The notes under the pieces are model-generated. The model saw nothing but the letters and a program-made list of their open reading frames with translations. It ran no database searches and was not told the origin of the DNA. From NCBI GenBank assembly GCA_009775095.1, contig VSOZ01000018.1:10125-74124 (forward strand): a DNA stretch of 64,000 bases. The letters run 5' to 3'. Below are positions 45,497 through 54,623 of this stretch, piece by piece (within the stretch, counting starts at the first letter, position 1; every line of letters starts with the position of its first letter). The translations under genes were made by a program, and so were the position numbers. The DNA is from Muribaculum sp. Its GTDB lineage: Bacteria > Bacteroidota > Bacteroidia > Bacteroidales > Muribaculaceae.

Positions 45497-45835
45497 CTGC
45501 ACGCAAGAAGGCTTCATATATTCTTCATATAGCAGTAAATTAGCGTGTTATACGATTTGCGACTAATCTTTAATAAAAATACTTGACGAACGTTGCTAAT
45601 ACAAAATCCAATTCGATGTGATATCTGTGATACCTATACCGCACACGGCTTATTACAATCCCTGCTTTTTCTCATTGCCAAGACCGATACTTACGCCTCA
45701 TTTATAGAGTATCCCCTAAAATTCACCTAAAGTATCTATTCAGGGTATTCATTTTCGATATATTCAACCACTCGCATTTGATGCGTCGGTTTACGCTAAC
45801 TTTCTAATTTGAAATGGAATCCGTCGTGATTCGGC

Positions 45836-45890
45836 GGCAAGGTATGTGATGTGCAGCACCAAATAGGATTTGCTGCACATCACCCTTGCC
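45836..45890. repeat. Long palindrome upstream of the integrase 3' end
   Basis: GGCAAGG plus GTGATGTGCAGCA (45836-45842, 45846-45858) pair perfectly with TGCTGCACATCAC plus CCTTGCC (45871-45890), interrupted by a 3-base bulge and a 12-base loop: 20 base pairs. No T-run follows, so it is unlikely to be a simple terminator. Confidence 0.8.
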
Positions 45891-46047
45891 GAATGTTCGG
45901 TTGGTCTTACTCCAAAGTCGTAATCCCCATTGCCGATTTTCACGCTCCATTTTTTTCTTTTTTGTTTCTCATTGTGATTTACGGCGAAAAGAAAAAGCCG
46001 ATAAATCTCTTTGGACTTACCGACTTTGTTTTGTCGATTGGAGGAAC

Positions 46048-47295
46048 TTATACGGCAACATAGTTTATCTCGCCGAGAGAGTTGATTGCATCCTGCTTGA
46101 GGCTGTCCACAACGTGCAGATACCTTTCCGTCATTCTCACGGAAGTGTGTCCCAAAAGGCTTGAAACAGTCTTGATGTTCGCTCCTTTGGTGAGGACATT
46201 GACCGCGAAACTATGGCGACCGCAATGCCATGTGATTTTCTTTCTGATTCCGGCCTTTTTCACCCATTTCGCCAGATAGCGGTTGCAGATGTCGTAGTTC
46301 GGTACGTCGAACAATCTTGCGTCATCGTTGCCGTCCTTCGGTTGACCGATAAGCCGGATAAGAGCATTGCTTAACGGCACTATTACCCAGCTGCACGAGC
46401 TGTGGCCTTTCGTTTTCTGCTGTTGGAAGCGGAGCGTCTTTGTGGAGTAGTCCACATTGCGGAAAGTGAGGCGGCAGGTGTCGCACCACCTTGCGCCGGT
46501 GTATAGGCCGAAGATGAAAGCGCGGTGTATTTCCGACCTCTCCCCTTTGAAGTGGGTAGCCACAAGTCGGTCTATTTCTTCGGGCAGTAGGATTTCTTTT
46601 TGCAGCGTCATGTTGTCGTTCTTGATGACGAAACCGCGGCACGGATTTTTCTTGATGAGGTCTTTATCGACAGCCGCAGTCACCATTCGCTTGAACATTC
46701 GGAAATAGGCTTTCGGCCCATCTCCCTTGCCATTTGCTTTCAGATACTCAACAAATGCCGCCACCATCTCCGGGGTGAGCTGCGTCATTTTCAGTCGCTC
46801 CCTGAAAATTGCGTATTTGGGAGTGGCGGCGAGAAAGTTCAGAAACTTCTTTAATCCGCGCAGCTGTGTTTCTCGGATATATTTCGTTAGAGCCGGGGAC
46901 TTGCAGAACTCACGGCAGAACTCTATGAAATCCTCGTCCATCTCCTTGCGGAGGCGATATCCCTCCCTATCTTCAAGGAAAGACTGCTCACGCTCAAAGC
47001 GTATCTTCTCGGCAAGCGCGAGTGTGTTTTTGTTTTGCAAACGCTCCTCCGAGCTTCGGGGGTGCAGCCATATATAAAGGTTGAGGTTCTCTTTCTTGCG
47101 GGTATGCTTGATTCTGAACTTCGGTTTCCCTGCCATCGCTCCTTCAGTATAGTATACCTGATTGCCGTCCTCGTCAAGTACGGGTGTTTCGGTGCGTCCG
47201 ATATAGTATTCGAGGTAGAGGCTGGCGCGTCCATCGCTCAATTCTGATTGCAGGAGCTTTGGATTTTGCTTTTTGCGATTTTCTATTCTTGCCAT
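46048..47295 (-). CDS. Tyrosine recombinase / integrase (Bacteroidetes element type)
   Basis: 415 residues from the ATG at 47295; the in-frame extension upstream is not supported by the promoter. An N-terminal arm-binding domain (about 10-75), a SAM-like core-binding domain (about 125-215) and the catalytic domain follow. The catalytic Arg is in GLYTGARWCDTCRL, the second box is HCGRHSFAVNVL (His-x-x-Arg), and the active Tyr lies in MTERYLHV. It is the type carried by Bacteroides conjugative and mobilisable elements. It is transcribed away from tRNA-Pro, the probable integration target. Confidence 0.92.
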   Translation of the reverse strand: MARIENRKKQNPKLLQSELSDGRASLYLEYYIGRTETPVLDEDGNQVYYTEGAMAGKPKFRIKHTRKKENLNLYIWLHPRSSEERLQNKNTLALAEKIRFEREQSFLEDREGYRLRKEMDEDFIEFCREFCKSPALTKYIRETQLRGLKKFLNFLAATPKYAIFRERLKMTQLTPEMVAAFVEYLKANGKGDGPKAYFRMFKRMVTAAVDKDLIKKNPCRGFVIKNDNMTLQKEILLPEEIDRLVATHFKGERSEIHRAFIFGLYTGARWCDTCRLTFRNVDYSTKTLRFQQQKTKGHSSCSWVIVPLSNALIRLIGQPKDGNDDARLFDVPNYDICNRYLAKWVKKAGIRKKITWHCGRHSFAVNVLTKGANIKTVSSLLGHTSVRMTERYLHVVDSLKQDAINSLGEINYVAV

Positions 47296-47632
47296 AAATA
47301 TCTGATTATCTGATTTTGTGCAAAGATAATCCGAGGCGCATGAATTTGAAAATCGCCCTAAACACTCCTTAACGCTTAACCCATCCAAGTAGCACCCGAA
47401 TCAGGGTACAAAACGTGTACTTTTTGAGAAAATCGCCCCAAATCCAGCCAAATCACGGAAAATCAGAATATTGCTAAATCGCTTATCCACTTATCTTTAA
47501 CCAAAATCCAATTTTCGCACTTTTATGCCGCCGAAAATTAGTAATTTTACTACATATATCGGATCAATGCAAAAAAGCGGTTGTTAAATTGGGCGCTTCG
47601 GAGATGCGCTATGTGCAAAACCCCGCGATAAG
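47296..47632. other. Upstream region of the integrase
   Basis: AT-rich and without a credible gene. It contains the integrase -7 box. No arm-site repeats clear enough to call were found. Confidence 0.6.
47321..47328 (-). promoter_or_regulatory. -7 box of the integrase gene
   Basis: On the - strand TATCTTTG, a perfect match, 25 bases before the ATG at 47295. No -33 element at the normal spacing. Confidence 0.55.
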
Positions 47633-47851
47633 CCGCCGGAGGGAACGAAGTGACCGCAGACGGCGGTTCGTGGGATATCGAAGTCCCCACGACATCAAAT
47701 GCCTGTCGGGGACAGGCGACATTCCACATCAGTCCATTCGGATATGTCTCGCGTCCCCGACGCGAAGTTGTGTTAATAAATTATCTGCACACCCCATGAA
47801 TCGCGCTTTCGCGCTAATCATGGGGCTAAACATATCTCGAGTCTCCGACTC
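47633..47851. repeat. Array of six consecutive hairpins with a shared GTCYCCGAC core
   Basis: Hairpins at 47633-47666 (CCGCCG/CGGCGG), 47668-47692 (TCGTGGG/CCCACGA), 47701-47717 (GCCTGTC/GACAGGC), 47749-47765 (TCGCGT/ACGCGA), 47792-47825 (CCCCATGA/TCATGGGG with an inner GCGC/GCGC stem) and 47839-47851 (GAGTC/GACTC). Three contain GTCYCCGAC in the same or opposite orientation with different but still paired stem arms. There is no convincing gene: a plus-strand frame here has no family features. Confidence 0.75.
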
Positions 47852-47998
47852 TAATCTGCGGGCAAAACTCATTCTAAACAAGTACTGCATCCGCAAACAA
47901 AATCGGACAATTAACACTTCAACCGGATTTTGCTGCTGACCCCACATATCGCGTCTATGGCACTACTATTGCAGACTTTTTCATAAAGAGGGGGATAG

Positions 47999-48044
47999 AA
48001 AAAAGGTGTTGAAAGCAGTGATTGACACTGGATTTCAACACCTT
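47999..48044 (-). terminator. Terminator of tRNA-Pro
   Basis: Read on the - strand, a perfect 12-base stem AAGGTGTTGAAA / TTTCAACACCTT (48003-48014 with 48033-48044), an inner AGTG/CACT stem and a run of six T. It lies ten bases past the tRNA. Confidence 0.9.
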
Positions 48045-48053
48045 AGGCGGTTG

Positions 48054-48128
48054 TCGGGGTGAAAGGATTCGAACCTTCGACCCCCTGCTCCCAAAGCAGG
48101 TGCGCTAGCCGGACTGCGCTACGCCCCG
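48054..48128 (-). tRNA. tRNA-Pro (anticodon TGG)
   Basis: 75 bases without encoded CCA. Anticodon stem CCTGC/GCAGG encloses the loop TTTGGGA, giving TGG at 34-36. The D-arm GCGC/GCGC and T-loop TTCGAAT are normal. The acceptor arms are CGGGGCG and CACCCCG, with one C6-A67 mismatch. The 3' part lies next to the integrase-bearing block and is the likely attachment site. Confidence 0.95.
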
Positions 48129-48146
48129 ATTGCCGTTAAGCGAGCA

Positions 48147-48177
48147 CAAAGTTAGCAAGAATATTTTATATGCGCAA
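48147..48177 (-). promoter_or_regulatory. Promoter of tRNA-Pro
   Basis: On the - strand TTG (48177-48175) and a perfect -7 box TAACTTTG (48154-48147), spaced 20 bases, between the carB stop and the tRNA. Confidence 0.8.
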
Positions 48178-48185
48178 CATATAGA

Positions 48186-51100
48186 TCAATATTCATCCCA
48201 CGGCTTTATCTCGATATCGTCGATCGACATACGGGTGAAGGCATTGATGAATGTCGACGCAAGACGGGCATTTGTAAGCAGCGGTATGTTCAGGTCTATC
48301 GCCGCACGACGTATGCGGTAGCCGTTGGTAAGCTCCGTTTCCGAGAGGTTCTTGGGTATGTTTACCACCAAGTCGACCTCCTTGTCGTGAAGCAGCGACA
48401 AAGCCTGCGGCTGCATGTCGGGTTGGCTGGGCCAATACACTTTTATGGCAGGTATGCCGTTGTCGGTCAGGAACTGATGAGTGCCACCGGTAGCGTAGAG
48501 GCTGTAGCCACTATTGTGCAGAGCGTGGGCAGCGTCGAGCATGGCCGCTTTCTGCTTGGCCGTACCTGTGGACAGCAGCACACCGTTGCCTTTGGAGGGT
48601 ACACGCACACCTACCGACAGCATCGACTTCAATATGGCCTCATCAGTATCGGCTCCGATACACCCTACCTCACCTGTAGACGACATGTCGACTCCAAGCA
48701 CGGGGTCAGCACCCTGAAGGCGTGAGAATGAGAATTGCGACGCCTTTATGCCCACATAGTCGAGGTCAAAGGCGTTTTTATGCGGTTTCTCGACGTCAAG
48801 CCCGAGCATGACCCGTGTAGCGATATCGATAAAATTGAGTTTCAGGACCTTGCTGACAAACGGGAATGAACGCGAAGCACGCAGGTTGCACTCGATGACT
48901 TTTATGTCGTTGTTCTTTGCAAGGAACTGAATATTGAACGGACCCGATATATTGAGCGCCTTTGCTATCTTCTGACTTACTTTCTTGATGCGTCGTATAG
49001 TCTCGACGTACAGCTTCTGCGGTGGAAACTGTATTGTGGCATCGCCGGAATGTACACCGGCAAACTCGATATGCTCCGATATGGCGTACACCTTTATTTC
49101 CCCGTTCTGTGCCACAGCATCCATCTCAATCTCCTTGGCATCCTGAATGAACTCAGTCACGACAACCGGATGTTGTTTCGACACATTGGCGGCAAGACGC
49201 AGGAAGCGTTCAAGCTCCTCGTTGTTGCTGCACACATTCATAGCTGCACCCGACAATACGTAGCTCGGGCGCACAAGCACCGGGAAGCCCACCTCATCAA
49301 TGAACCGGTGTATGTCATCAAACGAAGTCAGCTCGCGCCAACGCGGCTGGTCGACACCTATGCGGTCAAGCATCGCCGAAAATTTATGGCGATCTTCGGC
49401 GTTGTCAATCGAAGAGGCCGACGTGCCGAGTATGGGCACAGCGGCTGCATCAAGACGTGTGGCGAGGTTGTTGGGTATCTGACCGCCCACCGACAGGATG
49501 ACTCCGTGGGGCTGCTCCAAGTCAAGGATGTCCATAACGCGCTCATACGTAAGCTCGTCAAAATACAAGCGGTCGCACATGTCATAGTCGGTTGACACCG
49601 TCTCGGGATTATAATTGATCATCACCGAGCGCCAGCCTTCGCGCTTGACGGTCATAAGCGCATTTACCGAACACCAGTCAAACTCAACCGAGCTTCCTAT
49701 ACGATAAGCACCCGAGCCGAGCACCACTATAGACCGATGGTCATGCAGATACGTGACATCGTTCTCGGAACCGTTATATGTAAGATACAGATAGTTGGTC
49801 ATAGCGGGATACTCGGCGCCCAAGGTGTCGATCTGCTTTACCACAGGCACTATGCCGAGCGACTTGCGCATGGCCCTCACAGCCGACACCTCGGAGTCAA
49901 CATCGTAGGGAGCCGACTTAAAGACTGCTCGCGCTATCTGGAAGTCGCTGAAGCCCTGTTCTTTGGCCTGACGCAAAAGCGCCTCAGGGATAGATTGAAT
50001 CTCGTCGTAGGTCTCCAACTCATCAGCAGTCATGACAATGTTGTACAACTTATGCAGAAACCAGCGGTCAATCTTGGTAAGTTCATGTATGCGTTCCACG
50101 CTATAGCCCTGACGCATAGCCTTGGAAATGACAAATATGCGTTTGTCGGTAGGCTCCTTAAGTGCATGGTCTATATCGGGGATCTTTATCTCCTTGTTCT
50201 CGACAAAACCGTGCATGCCCTGCCCTATCATGCGCAGGCCCTTCTGTATAGCCTCCTCAAAAGTACGTCCTATAGCCATGACCTCGCCCACAGACTTCAT
50301 CGAGGAGCCAATCTCACGCTTCACGCCGTGAAACTTACCGAGGTCCCAACGCGGTATCTTAACAACGATATAGTCAAGAGCCGGCTCAAAGAAGGCCGAC
50401 GTAACCTTAGTGACGGAGTTTTTCAACTCGAAAAGTCCGTAACCGAGTCCGAGCTTGGCGGCGACAAAAGCCAACGGATATCCCGTGGCCTTGGATGCAA
50501 GCGCCGACGAACGCGACAGGCGCGCATTGACCTCGATAACCCTGTAGTCCATCGATGCGGGGTCAAAGGCATACTGCACATTGCACTCGCCCACGATGCC
50601 GATATGACGTATTATCTTGATGGCAAGTTTACGCAGATAGTGATAATCTTCGTTGGAAAGAGTCTGAGAAGGGGCCACAACAATCGACTCACCGGTATGT
50701 ATGCCCAGCGGGTCGAAGTTTTCCATGTTGCACACCGTTATACAGTTGTCATAGCGGTCACGCACCACTTCATATTCAACCTCTTTCCACCCTTTGAGCG
50801 ACTTCTCCACAAGTACCTGCGGAGAGAAGGCCAAAGCTTTCTCGACAAGCGCCACCAACTGCTGCTCGTCGTCGCAAAATCCGCTACCCAGACCGCCAAG
50901 TGCGTAAGCGGCACGTACAATGACAGGATAACCAAGCTGATTGGCCGCGCTTATAGCGTCGGCTATGGTGTTGACAGCCTCACTTTTTATGGTCTTGACA
51001 TTGATTTCATCAAGTTTCTTGATAAACAGCTCACGGTCCTCTGTATCCATTATGGCCCTTACAGGGGTACCCATAACCTCGACACCGTACTTATCGAGCA

Positions 51101-51401
51101 CGCCACTCTCATATAGAGCCACGCCACAGTTAAGCGCCGTCTGGCCGCCAAAAGCGAGCATAATGCCGTCGGGTCGTTCTTTCTCAATAACTTTCTCGAC
51201 AAAATAGGGAGTAACGGGCAGGAAATATATCTTGTCGGCAAACCCTTCGGAGGTCTGGACCGTAGCGATATTAGGATTTATCAACACGGTATTGATACCC
51301 TCCTCCTTCATGGCCTTCAACGCCTGCGAACCGGAATAGTCAAATTCACCGGCCTCGCCTATTTTCAAAGCCCCGCTTCCGAGGAGCAACACTTTTTTCA
51401 T
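48186..51401 (-). CDS. carB: Carbamoyl-phosphate synthase large subunit
   Basis: 1071 residues from the ATG at 51401 (MKKVLLLGSGALKIGEAGEF); a start at 51416 would add five residues. Two tandem carboxyphosphate/carbamate ATP-grasp halves are visible, each with the GSGAxxIGxxxEFD opening (second copy VLGSGAYRIGSSVEFDWC). The C-terminal methylglyoxal-synthase-like allosteric domain follows (about 940-1071). The enzyme makes carbamoyl phosphate from bicarbonate, ATP and the ammonia delivered by CarA. It is the second gene of carA-carB and serves arginine and pyrimidine synthesis. ArgF' at 16616 is a user. Confidence 0.96.
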   Translation of the reverse strand: MKKVLLLGSGALKIGEAGEFDYSGSQALKAMKEEGINTVLINPNIATVQTSEGFADKIYFLPVTPYFVEKVIEKERPDGIMLAFGGQTALNCGVALYESGVLDKYGVEVMGTPVRAIMDTEDRELFIKKLDEINVKTIKSEAVNTIADAISAANQLGYPVIVRAAYALGGLGSGFCDDEQQLVALVEKALAFSPQVLVEKSLKGWKEVEYEVVRDRYDNCITVCNMENFDPLGIHTGESIVVAPSQTLSNEDYHYLRKLAIKIIRHIGIVGECNVQYAFDPASMDYRVIEVNARLSRSSALASKATGYPLAFVAAKLGLGYGLFELKNSVTKVTSAFFEPALDYIVVKIPRWDLGKFHGVKREIGSSMKSVGEVMAIGRTFEEAIQKGLRMIGQGMHGFVENKEIKIPDIDHALKEPTDKRIFVISKAMRQGYSVERIHELTKIDRWFLHKLYNIVMTADELETYDEIQSIPEALLRQAKEQGFSDFQIARAVFKSAPYDVDSEVSAVRAMRKSLGIVPVVKQIDTLGAEYPAMTNYLYLTYNGSENDVTYLHDHRSIVVLGSGAYRIGSSVEFDWCSVNALMTVKREGWRSVMINYNPETVSTDYDMCDRLYFDELTYERVMDILDLEQPHGVILSVGGQIPNNLATRLDAAAVPILGTSASSIDNAEDRHKFSAMLDRIGVDQPRWRELTSFDDIHRFIDEVGFPVLVRPSYVLSGAAMNVCSNNEELERFLRLAANVSKQHPVVVTEFIQDAKEIEMDAVAQNGEIKVYAISEHIEFAGVHSGDATIQFPPQKLYVETIRRIKKVSQKIAKALNISGPFNIQFLAKNNDIKVIECNLRASRSFPFVSKVLKLNFIDIATRVMLGLDVEKPHKNAFDLDYVGIKASQFSFSRLQGADPVLGVDMSSTGEVGCIGADTDEAILKSMLSVGVRVPSKGNGVLLSTGTAKQKAAMLDAAHALHNSGYSLYATGGTHQFLTDNGIPAIKVYWPSQPDMQPQALSLLHDKEVDLVVNIPKNLSETELTNGYRIRRAAIDLNIPLLTNARLASTFINAFTRMSIDDIEIKPWDEY

Positions 51402-51434
51402 CTTACGTTCAATCATAACAGCAACTGACTTTGA

Positions 51435-52505
51435 TTATAGCATGTTGATAAATTCATCGAAAAGAAATTCCGTATCCTTAGGACCGGAGGATGCCTCGGG
51501 GTGAAATTGTGCGGAGAAGAACGGGCGTGTCTTATGACGGATGCCCTCGTTAGTACCGTCGTTCATATTGATGAATAGCGGCTCCCAATCTTGGGGCAGA
51601 GTCGTATCGTCAACCGCAAAACCGTGATTCTGCGATGTAATATAGCACTTGTCGGTGCCCGCACGACGTACGGGCTGATTGTGGCTTCGATGTCCGTAGC
51701 GGAGTTTGTAAGTCTTGGCGCCGGCCGCTTTTGACAACAACTGATTACCCATACATATACCGCATATAGGGCGCCCTATGGTTATGGCTTTCTTTATATT
51801 CTCCACGGTTTTACCCACCATGTCGGGATTTCCGGGACCGTTTGATATGAACAATCCGTCGTAAGGTATAGAGGTAAAATCATAATCCCACGGCACACGT
51901 ATGACCTTAACCCCCCTGCGGGTCAGACACCTTATTATATTATGCTTGACTCCGCAGTCGACAAGCACTACGGTTTTCTGTCCCTCGCCGTGTACCTCGA
52001 CATTGCGACAGCTGACTTTTGCCACCAAGTTCTCGGCATTAGGATCATAATAAGGTACATCGGCGGTACCCTCGACAAGTATCTTTCCAAGCATCGAGCC
52101 GTGCTCACGCAGGTGCTTTGTCAGCGCACGGGTGTCCACCCCGTATATGCCGGGTATTTTCTCCTCCTTCAGCCAGTCGGCAAGGCTTCTGTCGGCCTGC
52201 CAGTGGCTATGATCCCACGAATAATCCTGAGCCACGATAGCTTTGCAGTGTATATGCTCGCTCTCGTAGTATTCGCTGACATCATTTTTTTCTCTACGCG
52301 GGGGAACTCCGTAATTACCGAGTATAGGATAGGTCGTCACCAGTATCTGACCTTCATAAGAGGGGTCGGTCAGGCTCTCGGGGTAACCGGTCATAGCCGT
52401 ATTGAAAACGACCTCACCTGCCACCGACTCTTCGTAGCCAAAAGACTTTCCTTCAAAAACAGTTCCGTCTTCAAGTACGAGGACGGCCTTTCTTGTTTGT
52501 CGCAT
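51435..52505 (-). CDS. carA: Carbamoyl-phosphate synthase small subunit
   Basis: 356 residues. The N-terminal swivel domain (about 1-150; TGYPESLTDPSYEGQILVTT) is followed by a class-I glutamine amidotransferase with nucleophile loop CGICMGNQLLSKAAG and the catalytic His and Glu in HPEASSGPKD. It channels ammonia to CarB, whose gene starts 33 bases downstream. A perfect -7 box is at 52573-52580 on the same strand, giving a leader of about 65 bases. Confidence 0.96.
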   Translation of the reverse strand: MRQTRKAVLVLEDGTVFEGKSFGYEESVAGEVVFNTAMTGYPESLTDPSYEGQILVTTYPILGNYGVPPRREKNDVSEYYESEHIHCKAIVAQDYSWDHSHWQADRSLADWLKEEKIPGIYGVDTRALTKHLREHGSMLGKILVEGTADVPYYDPNAENLVAKVSCRNVEVHGEGQKTVVLVDCGVKHNIIRCLTRRGVKVIRVPWDYDFTSIPYDGLFISNGPGNPDMVGKTVENIKKAITIGRPICGICMGNQLLSKAAGAKTYKLRYGHRSHNQPVRRAGTDKCYITSQNHGFAVDDTTLPQDWEPLFINMNDGTNEGIRHKTRPFFSAQFHPEASSGPKDTEFLFDEFINML

Positions 52506-52572
52506 ACGATAGAAATAAATACTTTAGAATATAACTTTGACAAAACTCAGGCTTTCTATCGTGAAAACCATG

Positions 52573-52580
52573 CAAAGTTA
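52573..52580 (-). promoter_or_regulatory. -7 box of carA-carB
   Basis: On the - strand TAACTTTG, a perfect match. No TTG at the usual spacing upstream. Confidence 0.55.
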
Positions 52581-52655
52581 GTATTTTTTCTTCAATTGCT
52601 ATCGTGATGCTACATTTTTTTGAAAATTACTTACATTTTTCAACGCAAACAGCCA

Positions 52656-54557
52656 TCACACGGGGAATGTAAAATAAACCCTGCAGCCTGAAGAGTAATC
52701 AGGGTCAATGGTAACATCGCCGCCGATAAACCGTGCTGCCTCACGACATATGGCCAGTCCGAGTCCTGCACCCTGCTTGAATCCGTCAAGCTTGGTAAAG
52801 CGCTCAAACACAATCTCGTGCTTGTCGCGCGGTATGCCGGGACCTGTATCACTGACAGTAATGCGCACCGTATGATTATCATGCATCATGCCACATCTTA
52901 GCATAACCACACCTTCGTCGGTAAACTTAAACGCATTGTGGAGCAGATTGGCCACAACAACCACTATGACATTCTTATACGACATAACGAGATGCTCATT
53001 TTCCCACGGCACAAACCGATACTCGACATCTGAATTGCGCTTGTACTCACTCTGTAGAAACGCCTGTTCACACAAAGCATTGACCGAAACTTCCTTTTTC
53101 TCGAGATTAAGGCCTGTATCATGGTTGGCCAGCTGCATGACGTCATCTATTATCTTCAACAGATCATAGCTATTTGCGGTTATTATCTCGGAATACTTGT
53201 TAAAAGCCTGATCTTCGGAGCGGGCTACAATCTGGGCAAAGCCGACTATAGCGTTAAGCGGAGTACGCACCTCATGGTTTATATTCTGTATAAACAACGA
53301 CTTCATGCGACTCGCATCCTCAGCCTGTTCCTTGGCGAGCTGCAGTTTCTCACGCTGCACGAGCAATGCATCTTTCAGCTTCTTTATACGATACATATAG
53401 CGCAACGTCAGCACGAAAGCCAAAATGATGACAATCAGTATAAGCGCCGAAGGTATAACCTGATATTTGTACTGTGACCAGAACGATACCGGCCGGTTGA
53501 TAAGTTCAGAACCGGCGGGTAGCTCGTCAAGAGCGACACCGCGGTCAATCACGCGCTCATAATCAAATACGTAATGCGACGGTATAATCTTTATTTTACT
53601 CTCATATCCGTCCGCGGAGTCAAGATAGTCAAAACATGCTCCGGCAAGATCGCCGCCTACAACTTTATATTCGGGGACATAGCCGCCGAAAGCCCAATGC
53701 CCCAAGCCGATTGTAGACAACGATATGACAGGTATGTCGGGATTAGCCTCACGCAACACGTAAGTCGTACTGCCAAGCGCATAGTCATTGGTCTTGTCAA
53801 CGCGCCATGTGCCGCAGAATATGGCTGAATGGCGCGACAGCATTCCCACCCGCTTGTTGGCATCGAAGAATGTCTGCACGCGGCCGTCCATATACTCGAA
53901 GTTGTAGTCGGGATAATATCGGGCATTGGCTTTTATCCAAGCGAGCATGTTCAGTCCGCCAAACGAGTTATCGGTAAGAAACATTATCCAGTCCACTTCA
54001 GGGAAGTAACGGCGCACAAGACCTACATTATTATCAAGGTCATACTCATAAGCGTATCCGCCCACAATATTAAAATCGGGAAAGTCGGTCATAATGTCCT
54101 TCGATACGGGCAACCATCGGTCAATCTTCACCGTATCGGAAGGGAGTGTTATTATATTGCGGCTCACCATACCGCACATGGCCGGCAGACGCCTTACCGC
54201 CTCATCATCCTGCGACAAAAAGGCGCTCCACGCCTCCTGTCCGAGAAGCACCACAACATCGGGGGCCTCCTCACCGGAATACTTTGCAAGAATATCGCGC
54301 ATACGAGTCTTCCACTCCGGAGCTTCGTCCAGATGCAGGCTGTTGATGCTTTCCACCGCAATATAAGCCGACGGATCACGGTCGCGGCTAACACGAATGA
54401 AGTCAGCCAGATTCTGCGATGTGGAACGTGTATCGGGATTGTATGATGTCACAACAAGTATATGACGACCGGTCTGCAGCCGATCGGTCTGCGGAAAAGC
54501 GACAAAACATGTCAACAAAGCCACAACCGTGGCACAGATCTTAAAAACTGTCTTCAC
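52656..54557 (-). CDS. Sensor histidine kinase with periplasmic binding-protein-like sensor
   Basis: 633 residues. A signal peptide (TVVALLTCFVAFPQ) precedes a periplasmic domain (about 25-355) with HILVVTSYNPDTRSTSQNLA near its start and DVVVLLGQEAWSAF later. This is the same type of sensor as in the hybrid kinase at 11235. One membrane helix (about 365-390) is followed by a coiled linker, HisKA with INHEVRTPLNAIVGFAQI (His428), and HATPase with NLLHNAFKFTDEG, DTGPGIP and GAGLGLAIC. It has no PAS or receiver domain, and no response regulator gene is adjacent. The -7 box is at 54624-54631. Confidence 0.92.
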   Translation of the reverse strand: MKTVFKICATVVALLTCFVAFPQTDRLQTGRHILVVTSYNPDTRSTSQNLADFIRVSRDRDPSAYIAVESINSLHLDEAPEWKTRMRDILAKYSGEEAPDVVVLLGQEAWSAFLSQDDEAVRRLPAMCGMVSRNIITLPSDTVKIDRWLPVSKDIMTDFPDFNIVGGYAYEYDLDNNVGLVRRYFPEVDWIMFLTDNSFGGLNMLAWIKANARYYPDYNFEYMDGRVQTFFDANKRVGMLSRHSAIFCGTWRVDKTNDYALGSTTYVLREANPDIPVISLSTIGLGHWAFGGYVPEYKVVGGDLAGACFDYLDSADGYESKIKIIPSHYVFDYERVIDRGVALDELPAGSELINRPVSFWSQYKYQVIPSALILIVIILAFVLTLRYMYRIKKLKDALLVQREKLQLAKEQAEDASRMKSLFIQNINHEVRTPLNAIVGFAQIVARSEDQAFNKYSEIITANSYDLLKIIDDVMQLANHDTGLNLEKKEVSVNALCEQAFLQSEYKRNSDVEYRFVPWENEHLVMSYKNVIVVVVANLLHNAFKFTDEGVVMLRCGMMHDNHTVRITVSDTGPGIPRDKHEIVFERFTKLDGFKQGAGLGLAICREAARFIGGDVTIDPDYSSGCRVYFTFPV

Positions 54558-54623
54558 GCGATGAATTAGAAAATTACGGTAACGATATTATAGCATAACG
54601 TGTATATCGCAGTATACCGATAG

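Larger units (their letters stand above)
45212..46047. other. Gene-free stretch between the Fsr exporter and the integrase
   Basis: No credible reading frame. It holds the iteron-like repeats at 45397-45496 and the palindrome at 45836-45890, described separately. The rest is AT-rich sequence with nothing recognisable. Recombinase binding sites are the likely content. Confidence 0.7.
33988..48053. mobile_element. Candidate genomic island inserted at tRNA-Pro
   Basis: Between cca and the 3' end of tRNA-Pro the DNA is more AT-rich than either flank, and carries typical cargo: two toxin-antitoxin pairs, orphan lipoproteins, an alkylation-repair operon and a tyrosine recombinase, with the recombinase lying nearest the tRNA. 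This is the arrangement of tRNA-targeted integrative elements. No conjugation or phage structural genes are present, and I could not find a second copy of the tRNA 3' end near the left side, so the left limit is only approximate and the block could be a remnant or several insertions. Confidence 0.5.

Noticed and set aside
45414..45498. CRISPR array from the TCATTCA repeats
   Set aside because: Only two long copies, no regular spacer size and no cas genes in the window.
45851..46164. Overlapping short + strand frames between palindrome and integrase
   Set aside because: They begin inside the palindrome or overlap the 3' end of the integrase, with no signal of their own.
47633..47851. Retron or integron attC array
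   Set aside because: No reverse transcriptase or IntI is nearby, and the integrase belongs to another family. Left as an unexplained repeat.
47589..47939. Frame of 116 codons across the hairpin array
   Set aside because: Composition follows the repeated hairpins, there is no promoter or recognisable domain, and the frame is explained by the structure.
49737..51116. Long + strand frame of 459 codons opposite carB
   Set aside because: It is the antisense shadow of the conserved carB gene and shows no family features.
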